64,000 nt of DNA from Shewanella halifaxensis HAW-EB4 (GCF_000019185.1 NC_010334.1:3720001-3784000); one strand, 5' to 3'; counted from the first letter of the stretch, positions 42,170-52,146 are shown. The notes: generated by a model not told the origin, from the sequence alone. A program made the numbers and translations.

Positions 42170-44989
42170 ATGTCGATTAATTATGAAGCCATATTAAGAG
42201 ATTTACGTAGACAAGTTGGCGAACATGCGGCCACCAACGATCCGGTTCGTCGCTTTGCTTGGTCAACCGATGCCAGTTATTTTCGTATCGTGCCAGAGAT
42301 TGTGGTGCATGCCGATACGCTAGAGCAAGCTAAGCGCACATTGGCGATTGCCCGTACCTATGGCGCGCCTGTCACTTTTAGAGCAGCCGGCACCAGTCTT
42401 TCAGGCCAAGCCATTGGTGAAGGTATTTTGCTTATTTTGGGCCACGACGGTTTTAGAACCCTAATCGTGAGTGAGGACGCATCAAAGATCACCTTAGGCA
42501 CAGCCGTTATTGGCGCCGATGCAAACGCAGCTTTAAAGCCTTTAAACAAGAAGATTGGTCCCGACCCCGCCACACTTGCTGCAGCAAAAATTGGTGGTAT
42601 CGTGTCAAACAACGCCTCAGGCATGTGTTGCGGCACGGCGCAAAATAGCTATCAAACAATTGCTTCAGCCAAACTGCTTTTTGCCGATGGCACAGAGCTC
42701 GATACTGGGTGTGAAGAGTCAAAGGCCGCTTTTACTCAGTCTCACCCACAACTTTTAAAACAGCTTACTGAACTAGCAGAGCTGACCGTGAACAACACCA
42801 CGCTCGCAGCTAGAATCCGTAAAAAGTATTCCATTAAAAACACCACAGGTTATAGCCTCAATGCTTTAGTTGATTTCGCCGACCCCTTCGAGCTGATCAA
42901 TCACTTAATTGTGGGCGCCGAAGGCACCCTAGCCTTTGTTGAAGAGGTCACTTACCACACGGTCGATGAAGCGCGCTTTAAAGCCTCAGCCATGGCGGTA
43001 TTTTTCAATATGGAAGATGCCGCACGCGCGATTCCGCCATTGGTGGGTGACAGCGTCGCCGCAGCAGAGCTGCTGGACTGGGCATCAATCAAAGCTGTGA
43101 CCGGTAAAGCGGGTATGCCCGAGTGGTTAGCACAACTACCTGAAGGTGCCTCGATCTTATTAATCGAGTCGCGGGCCAACGATAAAGATACCCTCGAAAG
43201 ATACACTAAAGATGTTACCGCCAAGCTTGCTCATATTGAAACCGAGCGCCCTATTATCTTCAGTGACGACCCCGCGGTATTTGGCCAGTACTGGGCAATG
43301 CGTTCAGCTTTGTTCCCAATTATTGGTGGTGAACGCCCTAAAGGCACCTCGGTCATTATCGAAGATGTGGCCTTCGAGCTTGAGCATTTGGCGGCTGCCG
43401 CTAACGATCTCACCGAGCTATTCCATAAGCATAACTACCCTGAGGGCGTTATTTATGGTCACGCACTTGCGGGGAACTTCCACTTCATCATTACACCAAC
43501 CTTTAACTCTCAGATAGACATCGAACGTTTCCACGCATTTATGCAAGATGTTGCCGAGATGGTGATCAATAAGTACGACGGTTCGATGAAAGCCGAGCAT
43601 GGCACTGGCCGCGCAGTGGCGCCATTTGTTGAGATGGAATGGGGAAGCGATGCTTACAGCTTGATGAAGCGCATTAAGCAGATCTTTGACCCTGAAGGTC
43701 TGTTAAACCCAGGGGTTATTCTTAACGATGACAACCAAATTCACGTTAAGAATATTAAGCCCTGTCCTGTGGTCGATGACTTAATCGACAAGTGTATCGA
43801 ATGTGGTTTCTGTGAAAAGACCTGCCCGACTTCAGCGCTGAATATGTCGCCACGCCAACGGATCGCAACCTTGCGTGAAATTGAGCGTCTCGAGCAGTCC
43901 GGTGGCAAACGGGCCGCAGAACAGATGCGTGCCGCAGCTAAATACGATGTAGTCGATACCTGCGCTGCCTGTCAGCTTTGTACTATCGCCTGCCCGGTGG
44001 ATAACAGCATGGGCGAATTAGTGCGAAAACTAAGAACGCCTTATATCACCAGCACTGAGCAGAAGGTTCTCGACTTTCAAGCTAAGCACTTTGGCGCGGT
44101 AAACCAAGTGATCAGCACAGGTTTCGATGTGCTAGGTACCATTCATAAGATCACTGGCAGTGCCGTCACCGGTGCGATAATGAAAGCCGGACGCGTTATC
44201 AGCAAAGAAGTGCCTTATTGGAACCCCGACTTTCCAAAGGGCGGAAAACTGCCAAAACTAGCGGCACCAATTCCAGGTCAAGAAACCGTGGTCTACTTCC
44301 CAGCCTGTGGTGGTCGCACCTTTGGCCCAACACCAAAAGATCCAGATAACCGAACCTTACCAGAGGTGGTGGTAACGCTACTCGAACGCTCAGGCTATAA
44401 CGTGATCACCCCAGAGAAGACACGCGATCTGTGTTGCGGTCAGATGTGGGAATCTAAAGGCGACTTTAAAAATGCCGATGCGAAACGCAAAGAGCTAATT
44501 GAAGTCGTTGCAGCGATGACACAAGGCGGCAAGCTACCCGTTATCATCGATGCGCTTTCATGCACATACCGCACCCTTGCAGGTGATAAATCTCTGAGCG
44601 ATAAGGTCGAGATTGTTGATATGGTTGATTTCATCCATGACAAACTGCTCGATAAACTCACCATCACTCGCAAGAAACCTGCAGTTGCTCTGCACTTAGG
44701 CTGTAGTGCACGCAAGATGAAGGTCGAGCCTAAGATGGAGGCGATTGTCGATGCTTGTAGCAATCGAGTTGTTCGCCCTGCGGGAATTAATTGTTGTGGT
44801 TACGCTGGTGAAAAAGGCTTATACAAGCCAGAGATCAACGCCAGTGCACTACGTAACATCAAGAAGCTTATTCCTGTTGATGTGAGTGAAGGTTACTACG
44901 CTAACCGTATGTGTGAAGTCGGTTTAACCCAACATAGCGGCATATCCTATCGCCACCTAGCCTATCTGCTGGAGGAGTGTACTCGCTAA
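42170..44989 (+). CDS. dld: FAD/Fe-S D-lactate dehydrogenase (Dld-II type)
   Basis: This 939-residue membrane-associated enzyme oxidises D-lactate to pyruvate and passes electrons to the respiratory chain. The N-terminal half is an FAD-binding type 4 domain (AAGTSLSGQAIGEG, PDPATLAAAKIGGIVSNNASG) plus an FAD-oxidase C-terminal domain ending in EHGTGRAVAPF. Then come two 4Fe-4S motifs, CIECGFCEKTCP at about 542 and CAACQLCTIACP at about 600, and CCG-type cysteine motifs (ACGGR, CCGQMW, CCGYAGE). The start is ATG 42170 rather than the TTG just before it. The layout matches Shewanella Dld-II, unrelated to E. coli Dld. It is beside lldP and ahead of lldEFG. Confidence 0.94.
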   Translation: MSINYEAILRDLRRQVGEHAATNDPVRRFAWSTDASYFRIVPEIVVHADTLEQAKRTLAIARTYGAPVTFRAAGTSLSGQAIGEGILLILGHDGFRTLIVSEDASKITLGTAVIGADANAALKPLNKKIGPDPATLAAAKIGGIVSNNASGMCCGTAQNSYQTIASAKLLFADGTELDTGCEESKAAFTQSHPQLLKQLTELAELTVNNTTLAARIRKKYSIKNTTGYSLNALVDFADPFELINHLIVGAEGTLAFVEEVTYHTVDEARFKASAMAVFFNMEDAARAIPPLVGDSVAAAELLDWASIKAVTGKAGMPEWLAQLPEGASILLIESRANDKDTLERYTKDVTAKLAHIETERPIIFSDDPAVFGQYWAMRSALFPIIGGERPKGTSVIIEDVAFELEHLAAAANDLTELFHKHNYPEGVIYGHALAGNFHFIITPTFNSQIDIERFHAFMQDVAEMVINKYDGSMKAEHGTGRAVAPFVEMEWGSDAYSLMKRIKQIFDPEGLLNPGVILNDDNQIHVKNIKPCPVVDDLIDKCIECGFCEKTCPTSALNMSPRQRIATLREIERLEQSGGKRAAEQMRAAAKYDVVDTCAACQLCTIACPVDNSMGELVRKLRTPYITSTEQKVLDFQAKHFGAVNQVISTGFDVLGTIHKITGSAVTGAIMKAGRVISKEVPYWNPDFPKGGKLPKLAAPIPGQETVVYFPACGGRTFGPTPKDPDNRTLPEVVVTLLERSGYNVITPEKTRDLCCGQMWESKGDFKNADAKRKELIEVVAAMTQGGKLPVIIDALSCTYRTLAGDKSLSDKVEIVDMVDFIHDKLLDKLTITRKKPAVALHLGCSARKMKVEPKMEAIVDACSNRVVRPAGINCCGYAGEKGLYKPEINASALRNIKKLIPVDVSEGYYANRMCEVGLTQHSGISYRHLAYLLEECTR

Positions 44990-45020
44990 GTACTATCTCA
45001 CTTGGCAATATAGACCTCCT

Positions 45021-45060
45021 AAACTAGGGGCTACCCAGCCCCTAGTTTCTTTTCGTTTTT
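45021..45060 (+). terminator. Intrinsic terminator after dld
   Basis: AAACTAGGGGCT (45021-45032) pairs perfectly with AGCCCCTAGTTT (45037-45048), followed by CTTTTCGTTTTT. It separates lldP-dld from lldEFG. Confidence 0.85.
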
Positions 45061-45211
45061 AATCAAAACCGTCATCACCTCATCTTAGTAACCATTTTTA
45101 GTTACCCCACTTTACACTGCAGATAAGAACGAACATTATTCACTTGCAATACAATGATTTACGTTATTTTCATTTTTGCAAAAATGCCCGTTTTTATTTA
45201 CTAAATTAGCA

Positions 45212-45323
45212 CTACTTTTTACACGGGTATCGGCCTATATTTAATGTGTAAATAAATATAGGCGAATGTCCGCTTACTAAAAAGTCGGCTTTTTGAGCAG
45301 ACTTTTTGCGGCTACTTTTTACA
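45212..45323 (+). promoter_or_regulatory. Candidate operators upstream of lldEFG
   Basis: CTACTTTTTACA occurs twice, at 45212-45223 and 45312-45323, exactly 100 bp apart. Between them CCTATATTTA (45234-45243) and TAAATATAGG (45253-45262) form a perfect inverted repeat with a 9-nt spacer, and AAAAAGTC (45279-45286) pairs with GACTTTTT (45300-45307). These could be binding sites of the lactate regulator or a leader structure. Which one is used cannot be told by eye. Confidence 0.5.
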
Positions 45324-45369
45324 GTTAGAAAGTCGCTAACAATGTCTGCAAAATAGAAGAGAAAACACA

Positions 45370-46113
45370 ATGAAGATTGCACTTTTCATTCCGTGCCTAG
45401 TGAATCAGATGGTCCCAGAAGTGGGAATCGCCACCTTAGAATTATTAGAAAAACTCGGACACCAAGTCATACTGCCAAAGGGTCAAACCTGTTGCGGCCA
45501 GCCGATGACAAACTCAGGTTGTTATAACGAAGCCAAGAAGACCACCATGAAACTACTTAATGCCTTTAAAGGTGTTGAGTGTGATGCCATCGTCTGCCCC
45601 GCCGCTTCCTGCCTCGTTGCCGCTAAAGAAAACTTTCATGAGTTCGATAGCAGCCCAGAAGCCCAGGCCGTTATTGATAAATTGTATGAGTTAACCGAGT
45701 TTCTTCACGACATCTCTCCTATTCCAGCCTTTAGTAAGCCGTTCCCCCACAAGATCAGTCTACAGATGAGCTGTCACGGCATTCGTATGCTGGACTTAGC
45801 GACCCCAAGTGAGCAGATGGGTCCACGGATGAACAAGTTTGAAGCCGTGCTTGCTGCTATTCCAGAGATTGAAATTGTCTATCCAGATCGCCGCGATGAA
45901 TGCTGTGGCTTCGGTGGCACATTCGCCCTCGACGAAGGTGCTGTATCGGCGAAGATGGGTAAAGATAAAGCACAGGCTCATGCCGAAACTGGCGCGGCTT
46001 ATGCGGTGGGCTTCGACCCATCTTGCTTACTACATATCGATGGTATGGTCAGAAGGCAGAAACTGCCTATTGAGACTCGCCATATAGCTCAAATTATCAA
46101 CGCAGCGCTTTAG
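45370..46113 (+). CDS. lldE: L-lactate dehydrogenase complex subunit LldE (LutA family)
   Basis: LldE is one of three subunits that oxidise L-lactate to pyruvate. The 247-residue protein carries two CCG domains: CLVNQM at the start with TCCGQPMTNSGCYNEAK, and MSCHGIR with DECCGFGGTFALDE. These cysteine motifs bind Fe-S clusters in related heterodisulfide reductase-like subunits. It is the first gene of lldEFG, followed by lldF after 8 bp. The three-gene set is orthologous to ykgEFG/lutABC. Confidence 0.95.
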   Translation: MKIALFIPCLVNQMVPEVGIATLELLEKLGHQVILPKGQTCCGQPMTNSGCYNEAKKTTMKLLNAFKGVECDAIVCPAASCLVAAKENFHEFDSSPEAQAVIDKLYELTEFLHDISPIPAFSKPFPHKISLQMSCHGIRMLDLATPSEQMGPRMNKFEAVLAAIPEIEIVYPDRRDECCGFGGTFALDEGAVSAKMGKDKAQAHAETGAAYAVGFDPSCLLHIDGMVRRQKLPIETRHIAQIINAAL

Positions 46114-46121
46114 GAGAAGAT

Positions 46122-47495
46122 ATGTCGACTTCAACATCAGCTACTCATGCCCATAAAGCGGAGATCTTCTGTAAAGATGAGTCTCGTGTCGATTGGCACT
46201 CCAAGGCTCTGTGGATGCTACGAGAAAAACGCGACCGCGCTGCAGGTAGTCTGCCGGAGTGGGAACAGTTACGCCAAATTGGATCAGAGATGAAGCTGCA
46301 CACGCTGACTCACCTAGGCCAGTATTTAGAAGAGTTTGAGCAAAACTGTCATAAAAACAATATCAAAGTGCACTGGGCTAAAGATGGCGCTGAGCACAAC
46401 CGTATCGTGCACGAAATCTTAGCTGAGCATAACGTTAAGAAGTTAGTGAAGTCTAAATCCATGCTCACCGAAGAATGTCACATGAATCCATATTTGGAAC
46501 AACGTGGCATTGAGGTGATAGATACCGATTTGGGTGAGCGTATTATTCAGCTTGCAGGCCAACCACCATCACACATTGTGGTGCCGGCGATTCACCTGAA
46601 AAAAGAGGAAGTGGGCGATCTGTTCCACGACAAACTCGGCACAGATGCCGGCGCTTCAGATCCGCTGTACTTAACCCGTGCCGCCCGTGCGCACCTGCGT
46701 GAGCAGTTCCTATCTGCCGATGCGGCGATGACAGGGGTTAACATGGCGATTGCCGACAAAGGTGCGGTCGTTGTGTGTACCAACGAAGGTAATGCCGATA
46801 TGGGCGCTAACTTACCTAAGTTGCAACTGCATTCGATGGGCATAGACAAGATTGTGCCCAATATTGATAGCGCTGCGGTATTGCTACGCACCCTAGCAAG
46901 AAACGCCACGGGCCAGCCTATCACCACTTACAGCTCTTTCTATCGCGGCCCACAAGAGGGTGGTGAGATGCATGTGATTATTGTCGATAACGGCCGTACT
47001 GATATGCTGAAAGACAAAATCTTAGCCGAAGCACTTAAGTGTATTCGCTGTGGTGGCTGCCTTAATACTTGCCCTGTTTATCGCCGCTCAGGTGGCTACA
47101 GCTACAACTACACTATTCCAGGCCCAATCGGCATCGCCGTAGGATCACAGTGTGATGATACCAACTCCATGCCTTGGGCTTGTACCTTGTGTGGCAGCTG
47201 CTCTTATGTATGCCCAACTAAGGTGCCACTGGATAAGATTATTCACCATCATCGCCGCCTTAAAGCTGAAGCAGGAAAACTGCCTTATGGTAAAGCCAGT
47301 TATATGCCACTCGTGGGCAAATTTATGGCCAGTGAAACGGCGCTTAACTGCTCAATGAGCGTTGCTCGTATGGCGCTTAAGATATTGCCAGGTAGCCTAT
47401 TAAAACCATTCTCAGGCGCTTGGGGTAAATACCGTGAGCTACCAGTGGCACCAAACTCAAGCTTCGAAGCTTGGTTTAAGAAGAACAGAGGGTAA
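46122..47495 (+). CDS. lldF: L-lactate dehydrogenase complex subunit LldF (LutB family)
   Basis: This 457-residue iron-sulfur subunit has a DUF162/LUD domain in the N-terminal half (KSKSMLTEECHMNPYLEQ, ADKGAVVVCTNEGN) and two 4Fe-4S motifs, CIRCGGCLNTCPVY at about 307 and CTLCGSCSYVCPTKVPL at about 350. It transfers electrons within the lactate oxidase complex. ATG follows AGGAGAAGAT, and lldG begins 3 bp after the stop, so the genes are translated together. Confidence 0.96.
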   Translation: MSTSTSATHAHKAEIFCKDESRVDWHSKALWMLREKRDRAAGSLPEWEQLRQIGSEMKLHTLTHLGQYLEEFEQNCHKNNIKVHWAKDGAEHNRIVHEILAEHNVKKLVKSKSMLTEECHMNPYLEQRGIEVIDTDLGERIIQLAGQPPSHIVVPAIHLKKEEVGDLFHDKLGTDAGASDPLYLTRAARAHLREQFLSADAAMTGVNMAIADKGAVVVCTNEGNADMGANLPKLQLHSMGIDKIVPNIDSAAVLLRTLARNATGQPITTYSSFYRGPQEGGEMHVIIVDNGRTDMLKDKILAEALKCIRCGGCLNTCPVYRRSGGYSYNYTIPGPIGIAVGSQCDDTNSMPWACTLCGSCSYVCPTKVPLDKIIHHHRRLKAEAGKLPYGKASYMPLVGKFMASETALNCSMSVARMALKILPGSLLKPFSGAWGKYRELPVAPNSSFEAWFKKNRG

Positions 47496-47498
47496 AAC

Positions 47499-48068
47499 AT
47501 GTCCAGTAAACACGACATTCTAAACGCGCTAAAGAGCGCGGCGATTGCACCTCAAGCCATGCCTGTTATCAAGGTTGCACCGCGAATTGATGACTTAGTT
47601 GGTCAGTTTGAAGCCAGCCTTAATACCGTAGCTGGCACGTTGCACCGTGAAGGTGGCCTAGCTAAATTACAGGCACAAGTTGATGAGCAGATTGCACAGG
47701 GCATGCAGATCATCTCTATGCTTGATGGCATTAAAGGCAACCGCGAGGTGACTGATACGGCTCACCAGCTGAGAGATATCGATTACGCGGTGATCCCTGG
47801 AGACTTAGGCGTCGCTGAAAATGGCGCTATCTGGGTTAACAACAAAAACCTTGGCCACCGCGTCACGCCCTTTATCTGTGAAAACTTATTCTTAGTGCTA
47901 GAGGCTAAAACGATAGTGGCTAACATGCATCAAGCCGCCAGTAAGCTAACTCTTGATTCCGGTGAGTTTGGTACCTTTATCGCAGGTCCATCAAAGACGG
48001 CCGATATCGAGCAAGCCTTGGTTGTCGGTGCCCACGGCGCGTGTAGCTTAAACGTATACTTGGTTTAA
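47499..48068 (+). CDS. lldG: L-lactate dehydrogenase complex subunit LldG (LutC family)
   Basis: This 189-residue LUD-domain protein is the third subunit. Typical sequences are DYAVIPGDLGVAENGAIWV, and near the end TFIAGPSKTADIEQALVVGAHG. It has no Fe-S motif, as usual for LutC. It is the last gene of the lldEFG operon and is followed by a strong terminator. Confidence 0.95.
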   Translation: MSSKHDILNALKSAAIAPQAMPVIKVAPRIDDLVGQFEASLNTVAGTLHREGGLAKLQAQVDEQIAQGMQIISMLDGIKGNREVTDTAHQLRDIDYAVIPGDLGVAENGAIWVNNKNLGHRVTPFICENLFLVLEAKTIVANMHQAASKLTLDSGEFGTFIAGPSKTADIEQALVVGAHGACSLNVYLV

Positions 48069-48087
48069 TCAATATTAAACTGGTACG

Positions 48088-48118
48088 AAAAAGCCCTAAT
48101 TGCTATTAGGGCTTTATT
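48088..48118 (+). terminator. Intrinsic terminator of lldEFG
   Basis: AAGCCCTAAT and ATTAGGGCTT pair around TGCT and are followed by TATT; an A run precedes it, so it may also act for the convergent gene at 48156. Confidence 0.78.
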
Positions 48119-48155
48119 AAGCTATTTCAGAACGCGATATACGCACTGATTAGCA

Positions 48156-49301
48156 TTACCTTTTCTTTTTCTCGATATAGTAGTCTAACTGAACTTTCAC
48201 CTCTTTTGCTTCAACAGCTTTTCCATCAACAAACTTAGGCGCATAACGCCACTGTTTTAATGCTAAAAGCGATTCTGTTGCAAATTTTTCTCCGCCAATA
48301 GTATCAAGAACAACAGGGTCTTTAACAAAACCCATTTCATCAATAGTAAAACTTAGCTGGGCAGAGCCACTTTTGCCAGCCCTAGCATAAGATATTGGAT
48401 AATCAGGATTTTTACGAAACAGTGGCGTCGGCTCAATATCTTCCTTCCATGGCTTCATATTACCTATCGCTATACAGTGTTGAGTCGATTTTTCACTTTC
48501 GCCATCAAGCTCATAAATCTGTACTAACTTGGCATGAGCTGCCAACTCATAGGGATGAGTATAATCAAGCTTTTGAAATTGAGTGATAACGCCCAAAAAT
48601 AGCGCTTCAGCTTCATCATAATCTTTCTCTGCAAAGCGTACGTTACCAACCCTAAAGCTCGTGAGTACACGTTTCATTGCATTTTCAGGCAATAATTCAC
48701 TGTAAGCTTCTTGTGCATCAAAAGCATAATTACGCACTTTGCGGGTGTAATAAGGAGAGTTAACCAAACGTTCAAAATAGGCCATCTGGGTATCGGCGAT
48801 TAACATTGCATCGTCTGAGTCTTCGGCGATATCCAGTGCGTCATCTAAATACTCGCGGGCATCTTTTTTACTGCTGGCATCACTTAACCCCATAAGCGGG
48901 TCAATCAACTCAATCGCCTCTTCGCCATATGTTTTGCGATAAGTTCCTTGTGTCACCTGATACAGCTCGAACGCCTGCTGTTTTAGCTTTTTTGACTTGG
49001 CAGTGCTTTCTTCATCGAAGGTGTACTCTGGCAGGTTAGCAATCAAGGCATCGCCAGCATTCAGTGCCAATATAGCCGTATCTAAACTATCGGCTCCGAG
49101 TTTGACTTTGCCAAGCTCGTAAGCCTTAAGTGCATAAATCTGGGTATCCGCTTTATCCTTGGTTGTAACAGCCGCTTTATAGGCTGAATAAGCGTCGCCA
49201 AACTCTGAGGCTACGGCCTGAGGAGATAAAACCATTGCGCTCGCCAAGAGAGTTGCACAGATCAAATTACGGCGATTTAGGCGTTGTCGTCCTTGTAACA
49301 T
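48156..49301 (-). CDS. Periplasmic TPR protein with TonB C-terminal-like domain
   Basis: The 381-residue protein has a signal peptide (ICATLLASAMVLSPQAVA), helical TPR-like repeats to about residue 285 (for example YDEAEALFLGVITQFQKLDY), and a C-terminal domain of about 90 residues (NPDYPISYARAGKSGSAQLS, FTIDEMGFVKDPVV, ALKQWRYAPKFVDGKAVEA) that is the TonB C-terminal fold. There is no membrane anchor or proline-rich linker, so it cannot transduce energy as TonB does; it may bind an outer membrane protein or another periplasmic partner. exbBD are not near. Function unknown. Confidence 0.8.
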   Translation of the reverse strand: MLQGRQRLNRRNLICATLLASAMVLSPQAVASEFGDAYSAYKAAVTTKDKADTQIYALKAYELGKVKLGADSLDTAILALNAGDALIANLPEYTFDEESTAKSKKLKQQAFELYQVTQGTYRKTYGEEAIELIDPLMGLSDASSKKDAREYLDDALDIAEDSDDAMLIADTQMAYFERLVNSPYYTRKVRNYAFDAQEAYSELLPENAMKRVLTSFRVGNVRFAEKDYDEAEALFLGVITQFQKLDYTHPYELAAHAKLVQIYELDGESEKSTQHCIAIGNMKPWKEDIEPTPLFRKNPDYPISYARAGKSGSAQLSFTIDEMGFVKDPVVLDTIGGEKFATESLLALKQWRYAPKFVDGKAVEAKEVKVQLDYYIEKKKR

Positions 49302-49545
49302 GAAAAATCCTTATTCACTGTTAAGCTTATTTTTCCGATTTTAATCTTCATTGATGCCAAAAGTTGTTTCAGTACAACTTTTGTACAGCGGCTACTAAAT
49401 TAACATAGCAACTCATCTCCAAGCAAGCCGGACAGATGGCTACAACGAATGATGAATAGACTAAAATTAATGGCTTAGGCGTATTCTATGCCATCTCCAA
49501 TGGCAAGCTTCTATAGCTAATGCCAGACAAGCGTTAGGCTAATTC

Positions 49546-50922
49546 TCATGCTGATAGTTTTGCATGGGTGCGCTTCATTATCCACGCCATCCAGATAACC
49601 AAAATAGTGCTACAGGTTGCCAGTGAAATCCATACCCCCGGCACACCGAAAGCCCAAGCAAACAGATACAAAATAGCTGCAAACAGGATCAGTTTGGCCC
49701 CAGTTAAAATCGAGGCCTCTTTTGAATAATTGATCGCTTGGAAGAAAGAGGCGCCAACTAATAACAAGCCCTCCATCGGTAAACCCCAGAAATACCAGCG
49801 CATTCCCTCAGTGGCAATCGGCGTGAGTAAGGCGTTATCGCCAGCAAAGATATACACAAACAGCTGTGGCACCGAATAGATAAAGACTAATCCAAGCGCC
49901 GCACAAACCAAGGTCACAGAAAAAGCCATCTTCAACGCCTGTTTCACTCTATCAAAGCGTTTTGCCCCAGCGTTAAAACTTAAGATCGGCTGTACACCAA
50001 AGGCGATACCTTCAAACAACAGGTAAAAGAAGGCCTCGGTATAACTCACCACTCCATATGCAGCAACATGCAGCGGCGTACCCACCGTGAGAAATGCCAC
50101 ATTGTGCAGGGTCAGCACCACGGTCAGGTACATATTCATTAAGAAGCTTGGTGTGCCAACACGGATAATATTGACGCAGTGATCCCACTTGAGCTTCATC
50201 TGCTCAAGGTTAATACCGATTTCGGTTCGACTCGAAAAGAAATGCTGTAGGCACAGCGCGCCCGTCACGGCTTGGGAAATCATGGTCGCAATCGCCGCTC
50301 CCATCAATCCATAAGGGAACACTACGATTAACAACCAATCGAGGACGGTATTGAGCACGCCTCCTAAAATTAAAACAAAGGTAACGAACCCGGGGCGACC
50401 GTCATTTCGCAGTAGTGTGGTAAATGCCATCGACACGATGGGAAATGTGCCTAAGGCAAAATACCAAAATAGATAGTCATCAGCACTGCTTAGGATCTCG
50501 CCCTCGGCGCCAAGCAACACCAAGATATCCCTTGAGAAATAACAACCGAGTACCGTAGTGATAAGCCCTGAGATCAAGCACAAACTAAAAGTGTTACCCA
50601 GTATACGCCGGGCAATATGGGGCTCACCTTGCCCTTGATGAATGGACACCAAGGCGGCGCCCCCCATTCCTAGTGTTGCGCCAATAGCATAGAGCACGGC
50701 AGCGATGGGATAGGCCAAGATCATGCCCGCTAGGCCAACTTCGCCCAAGTAATGGCCGATAAACATACCGTCGATGGTGACGTAAATCCCCGTCACCAGC
50801 ATAGATAGAATTGTCGGTATGCTATAACGCCAAAATAGCTTGCCTATTGGCTCGGTGATCATAGGCGAGTCGACTGCGACTCGGTTTACGTCAGCTGGCG
50901 GCATTGGGTGGGTCATGGCCAT
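49546..50922 (-). CDS. MATE family multidrug efflux transporter
   Basis: This 458-residue inner membrane protein has 12 predicted membrane segments in two similar halves. MATE features include PTILSMLVTGIYVTIDGMFIG in the first helix, the LGMGGAALVS stretch, and in the second half GTPSFLMNMYLTVVL and IQPILSFN-type FGVQPILSFNAGAKRF. It exports cationic drugs or metabolites using Na+ or H+ gradients. Adjacent ATG codons leave the exact start uncertain by two residues. No regulator gene is adjacent. Confidence 0.9.
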   Translation of the reverse strand: MAMTHPMPPADVNRVAVDSPMITEPIGKLFWRYSIPTILSMLVTGIYVTIDGMFIGHYLGEVGLAGMILAYPIAAVLYAIGATLGMGGAALVSIHQGQGEPHIARRILGNTFSLCLISGLITTVLGCYFSRDILVLLGAEGEILSSADDYLFWYFALGTFPIVSMAFTTLLRNDGRPGFVTFVLILGGVLNTVLDWLLIVVFPYGLMGAAIATMISQAVTGALCLQHFFSSRTEIGINLEQMKLKWDHCVNIIRVGTPSFLMNMYLTVVLTLHNVAFLTVGTPLHVAAYGVVSYTEAFFYLLFEGIAFGVQPILSFNAGAKRFDRVKQALKMAFSVTLVCAALGLVFIYSVPQLFVYIFAGDNALLTPIATEGMRWYFWGLPMEGLLLVGASFFQAINYSKEASILTGAKLILFAAILYLFAWAFGVPGVWISLATCSTILVIWMAWIMKRTHAKLSA

Positions 50923-51036
50923 TCTCTTATTATTGTTATTTTTTCGCCGATTTACAGCTCTTTAATCACTCATAAGATACTCGAAATATCTAAGAGTTAA
51001 CATGCAAGAGCGTAAAACAGGTAACATTAAAACAGA

Positions 51037-52146
51037 CTAGAATCGAAGGCGGTGAGCTAACGTTAATAACGCCTCTTCCACACGCTCTATATCGATTTTT
51101 GACATGGACAGCAGCTCAATCCGAGAGTCCATTGCATCATCAAGTTCAACGATTGATAACTCACTGTCCACGCAATTAAAGCCCGCAATTCCCTCTTCAG
51201 TGATCATCACCGCTTTAATTCGTGCAACCTGTAAGTTTTTAATTAATGCCAGCAACGGGTCAAAGTCGAACTCATAGCTTGGATCAAACACCCAGCCACA
51301 ACTATAAAACCCATCGCCCTGATTGGTTTTACGCAAGATCCCTCGGCCATCAAAATCAATATTTTGAACAGGAGCTTGCTCTGAAAATAGTGGGCTATAG
51401 TTAAGATCGATTAGACGTGGCGTCTGGGTATTCGTCTCGCCAGCTCCCAGCATTGTTGATTTGATGCCGAGGGACGCAGTACTTACTGTGGTAATACCTC
51501 TATGGGGCCCATCTAGCAGCGCCATAATCGCACCGCTAAGCTCAGTAGCTTGCATTAGACTCCAGGGCTTAATTGGCACGCTTTCATTGCTAGATGCGCT
51601 CATGGCGCCATTGATTGAATTCAGGTAATCGGATAGTCGCGGGATTAATGCAGCTTGATAGCTATCGGCCTTGCTCGCTAGCACCACGTCAGCAACTTGC
51701 AGCTGCTGATTAAAGATCTCATGTTCGGTATAGCGGCTATCATCAAGCTTTCTCGCATCCACCAAGGTCACGCAGGCTTTCATCGCCAAAACTTGCTGGT
51801 AATGTGGCTGAGTCAGCACCTTAAGTACCTCTTTTGGGTGGCCTAAACCCGTTGGTTCAATCAGCAATCTATCGGGTTTCGCTTTGGCTATCAGCTGGTT
51901 AATCGCCACCTGCATAGGTAGACCCGCGGCGCAGCACATACAGCCCCCTGCCACCTCTTTGATCTGCACCTGTTCAGTGCCTGTATCAAGCAGACTGGCA
52001 TCAATACCAATTTCGCCAAACTCATTCACTAGAACGGCCCACACCTCCCCTTCAGGCTTATGCTGCAGTAGGGTCTTAATTAATGAAGTCTTGCCAACTC
52101 CTAAAAAGCCGGTAATCACATTGGTCGGGATAATTTTCTGGATCAT
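51037..52146 (-). CDS. CobW/ZNG-type GTPase (COG0523)
   Basis: This 369-residue metal-handling GTPase has Walker A GFLGVGKTS at 13-21, the metal-binding CxCC motif GCMCC at 68-72, Walker B EPTGLGHP, and the guanine motif SKAD near 155. The C-terminal CobW_C-like domain spans about 255-365. Proteins of this class insert or deliver zinc or other metals; no Zur site or metalloprotein partner is evident nearby, so the metal is not assigned. It ends 115 bp before the MATE gene on the same strand. Confidence 0.9.
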   Translation of the reverse strand: MIQKIIPTNVITGFLGVGKTSLIKTLLQHKPEGEVWAVLVNEFGEIGIDASLLDTGTEQVQIKEVAGGCMCCAAGLPMQVAINQLIAKAKPDRLLIEPTGLGHPKEVLKVLTQPHYQQVLAMKACVTLVDARKLDDSRYTEHEIFNQQLQVADVVLASKADSYQAALIPRLSDYLNSINGAMSASSNESVPIKPWSLMQATELSGAIMALLDGPHRGITTVSTASLGIKSTMLGAGETNTQTPRLIDLNYSPLFSEQAPVQNIDFDGRGILRKTNQGDGFYSCGWVFDPSYEFDFDPLLALIKNLQVARIKAVMITEEGIAGFNCVDSELSIVELDDAMDSRIELLSMSKIDIERVEEALLTLAHRLRF

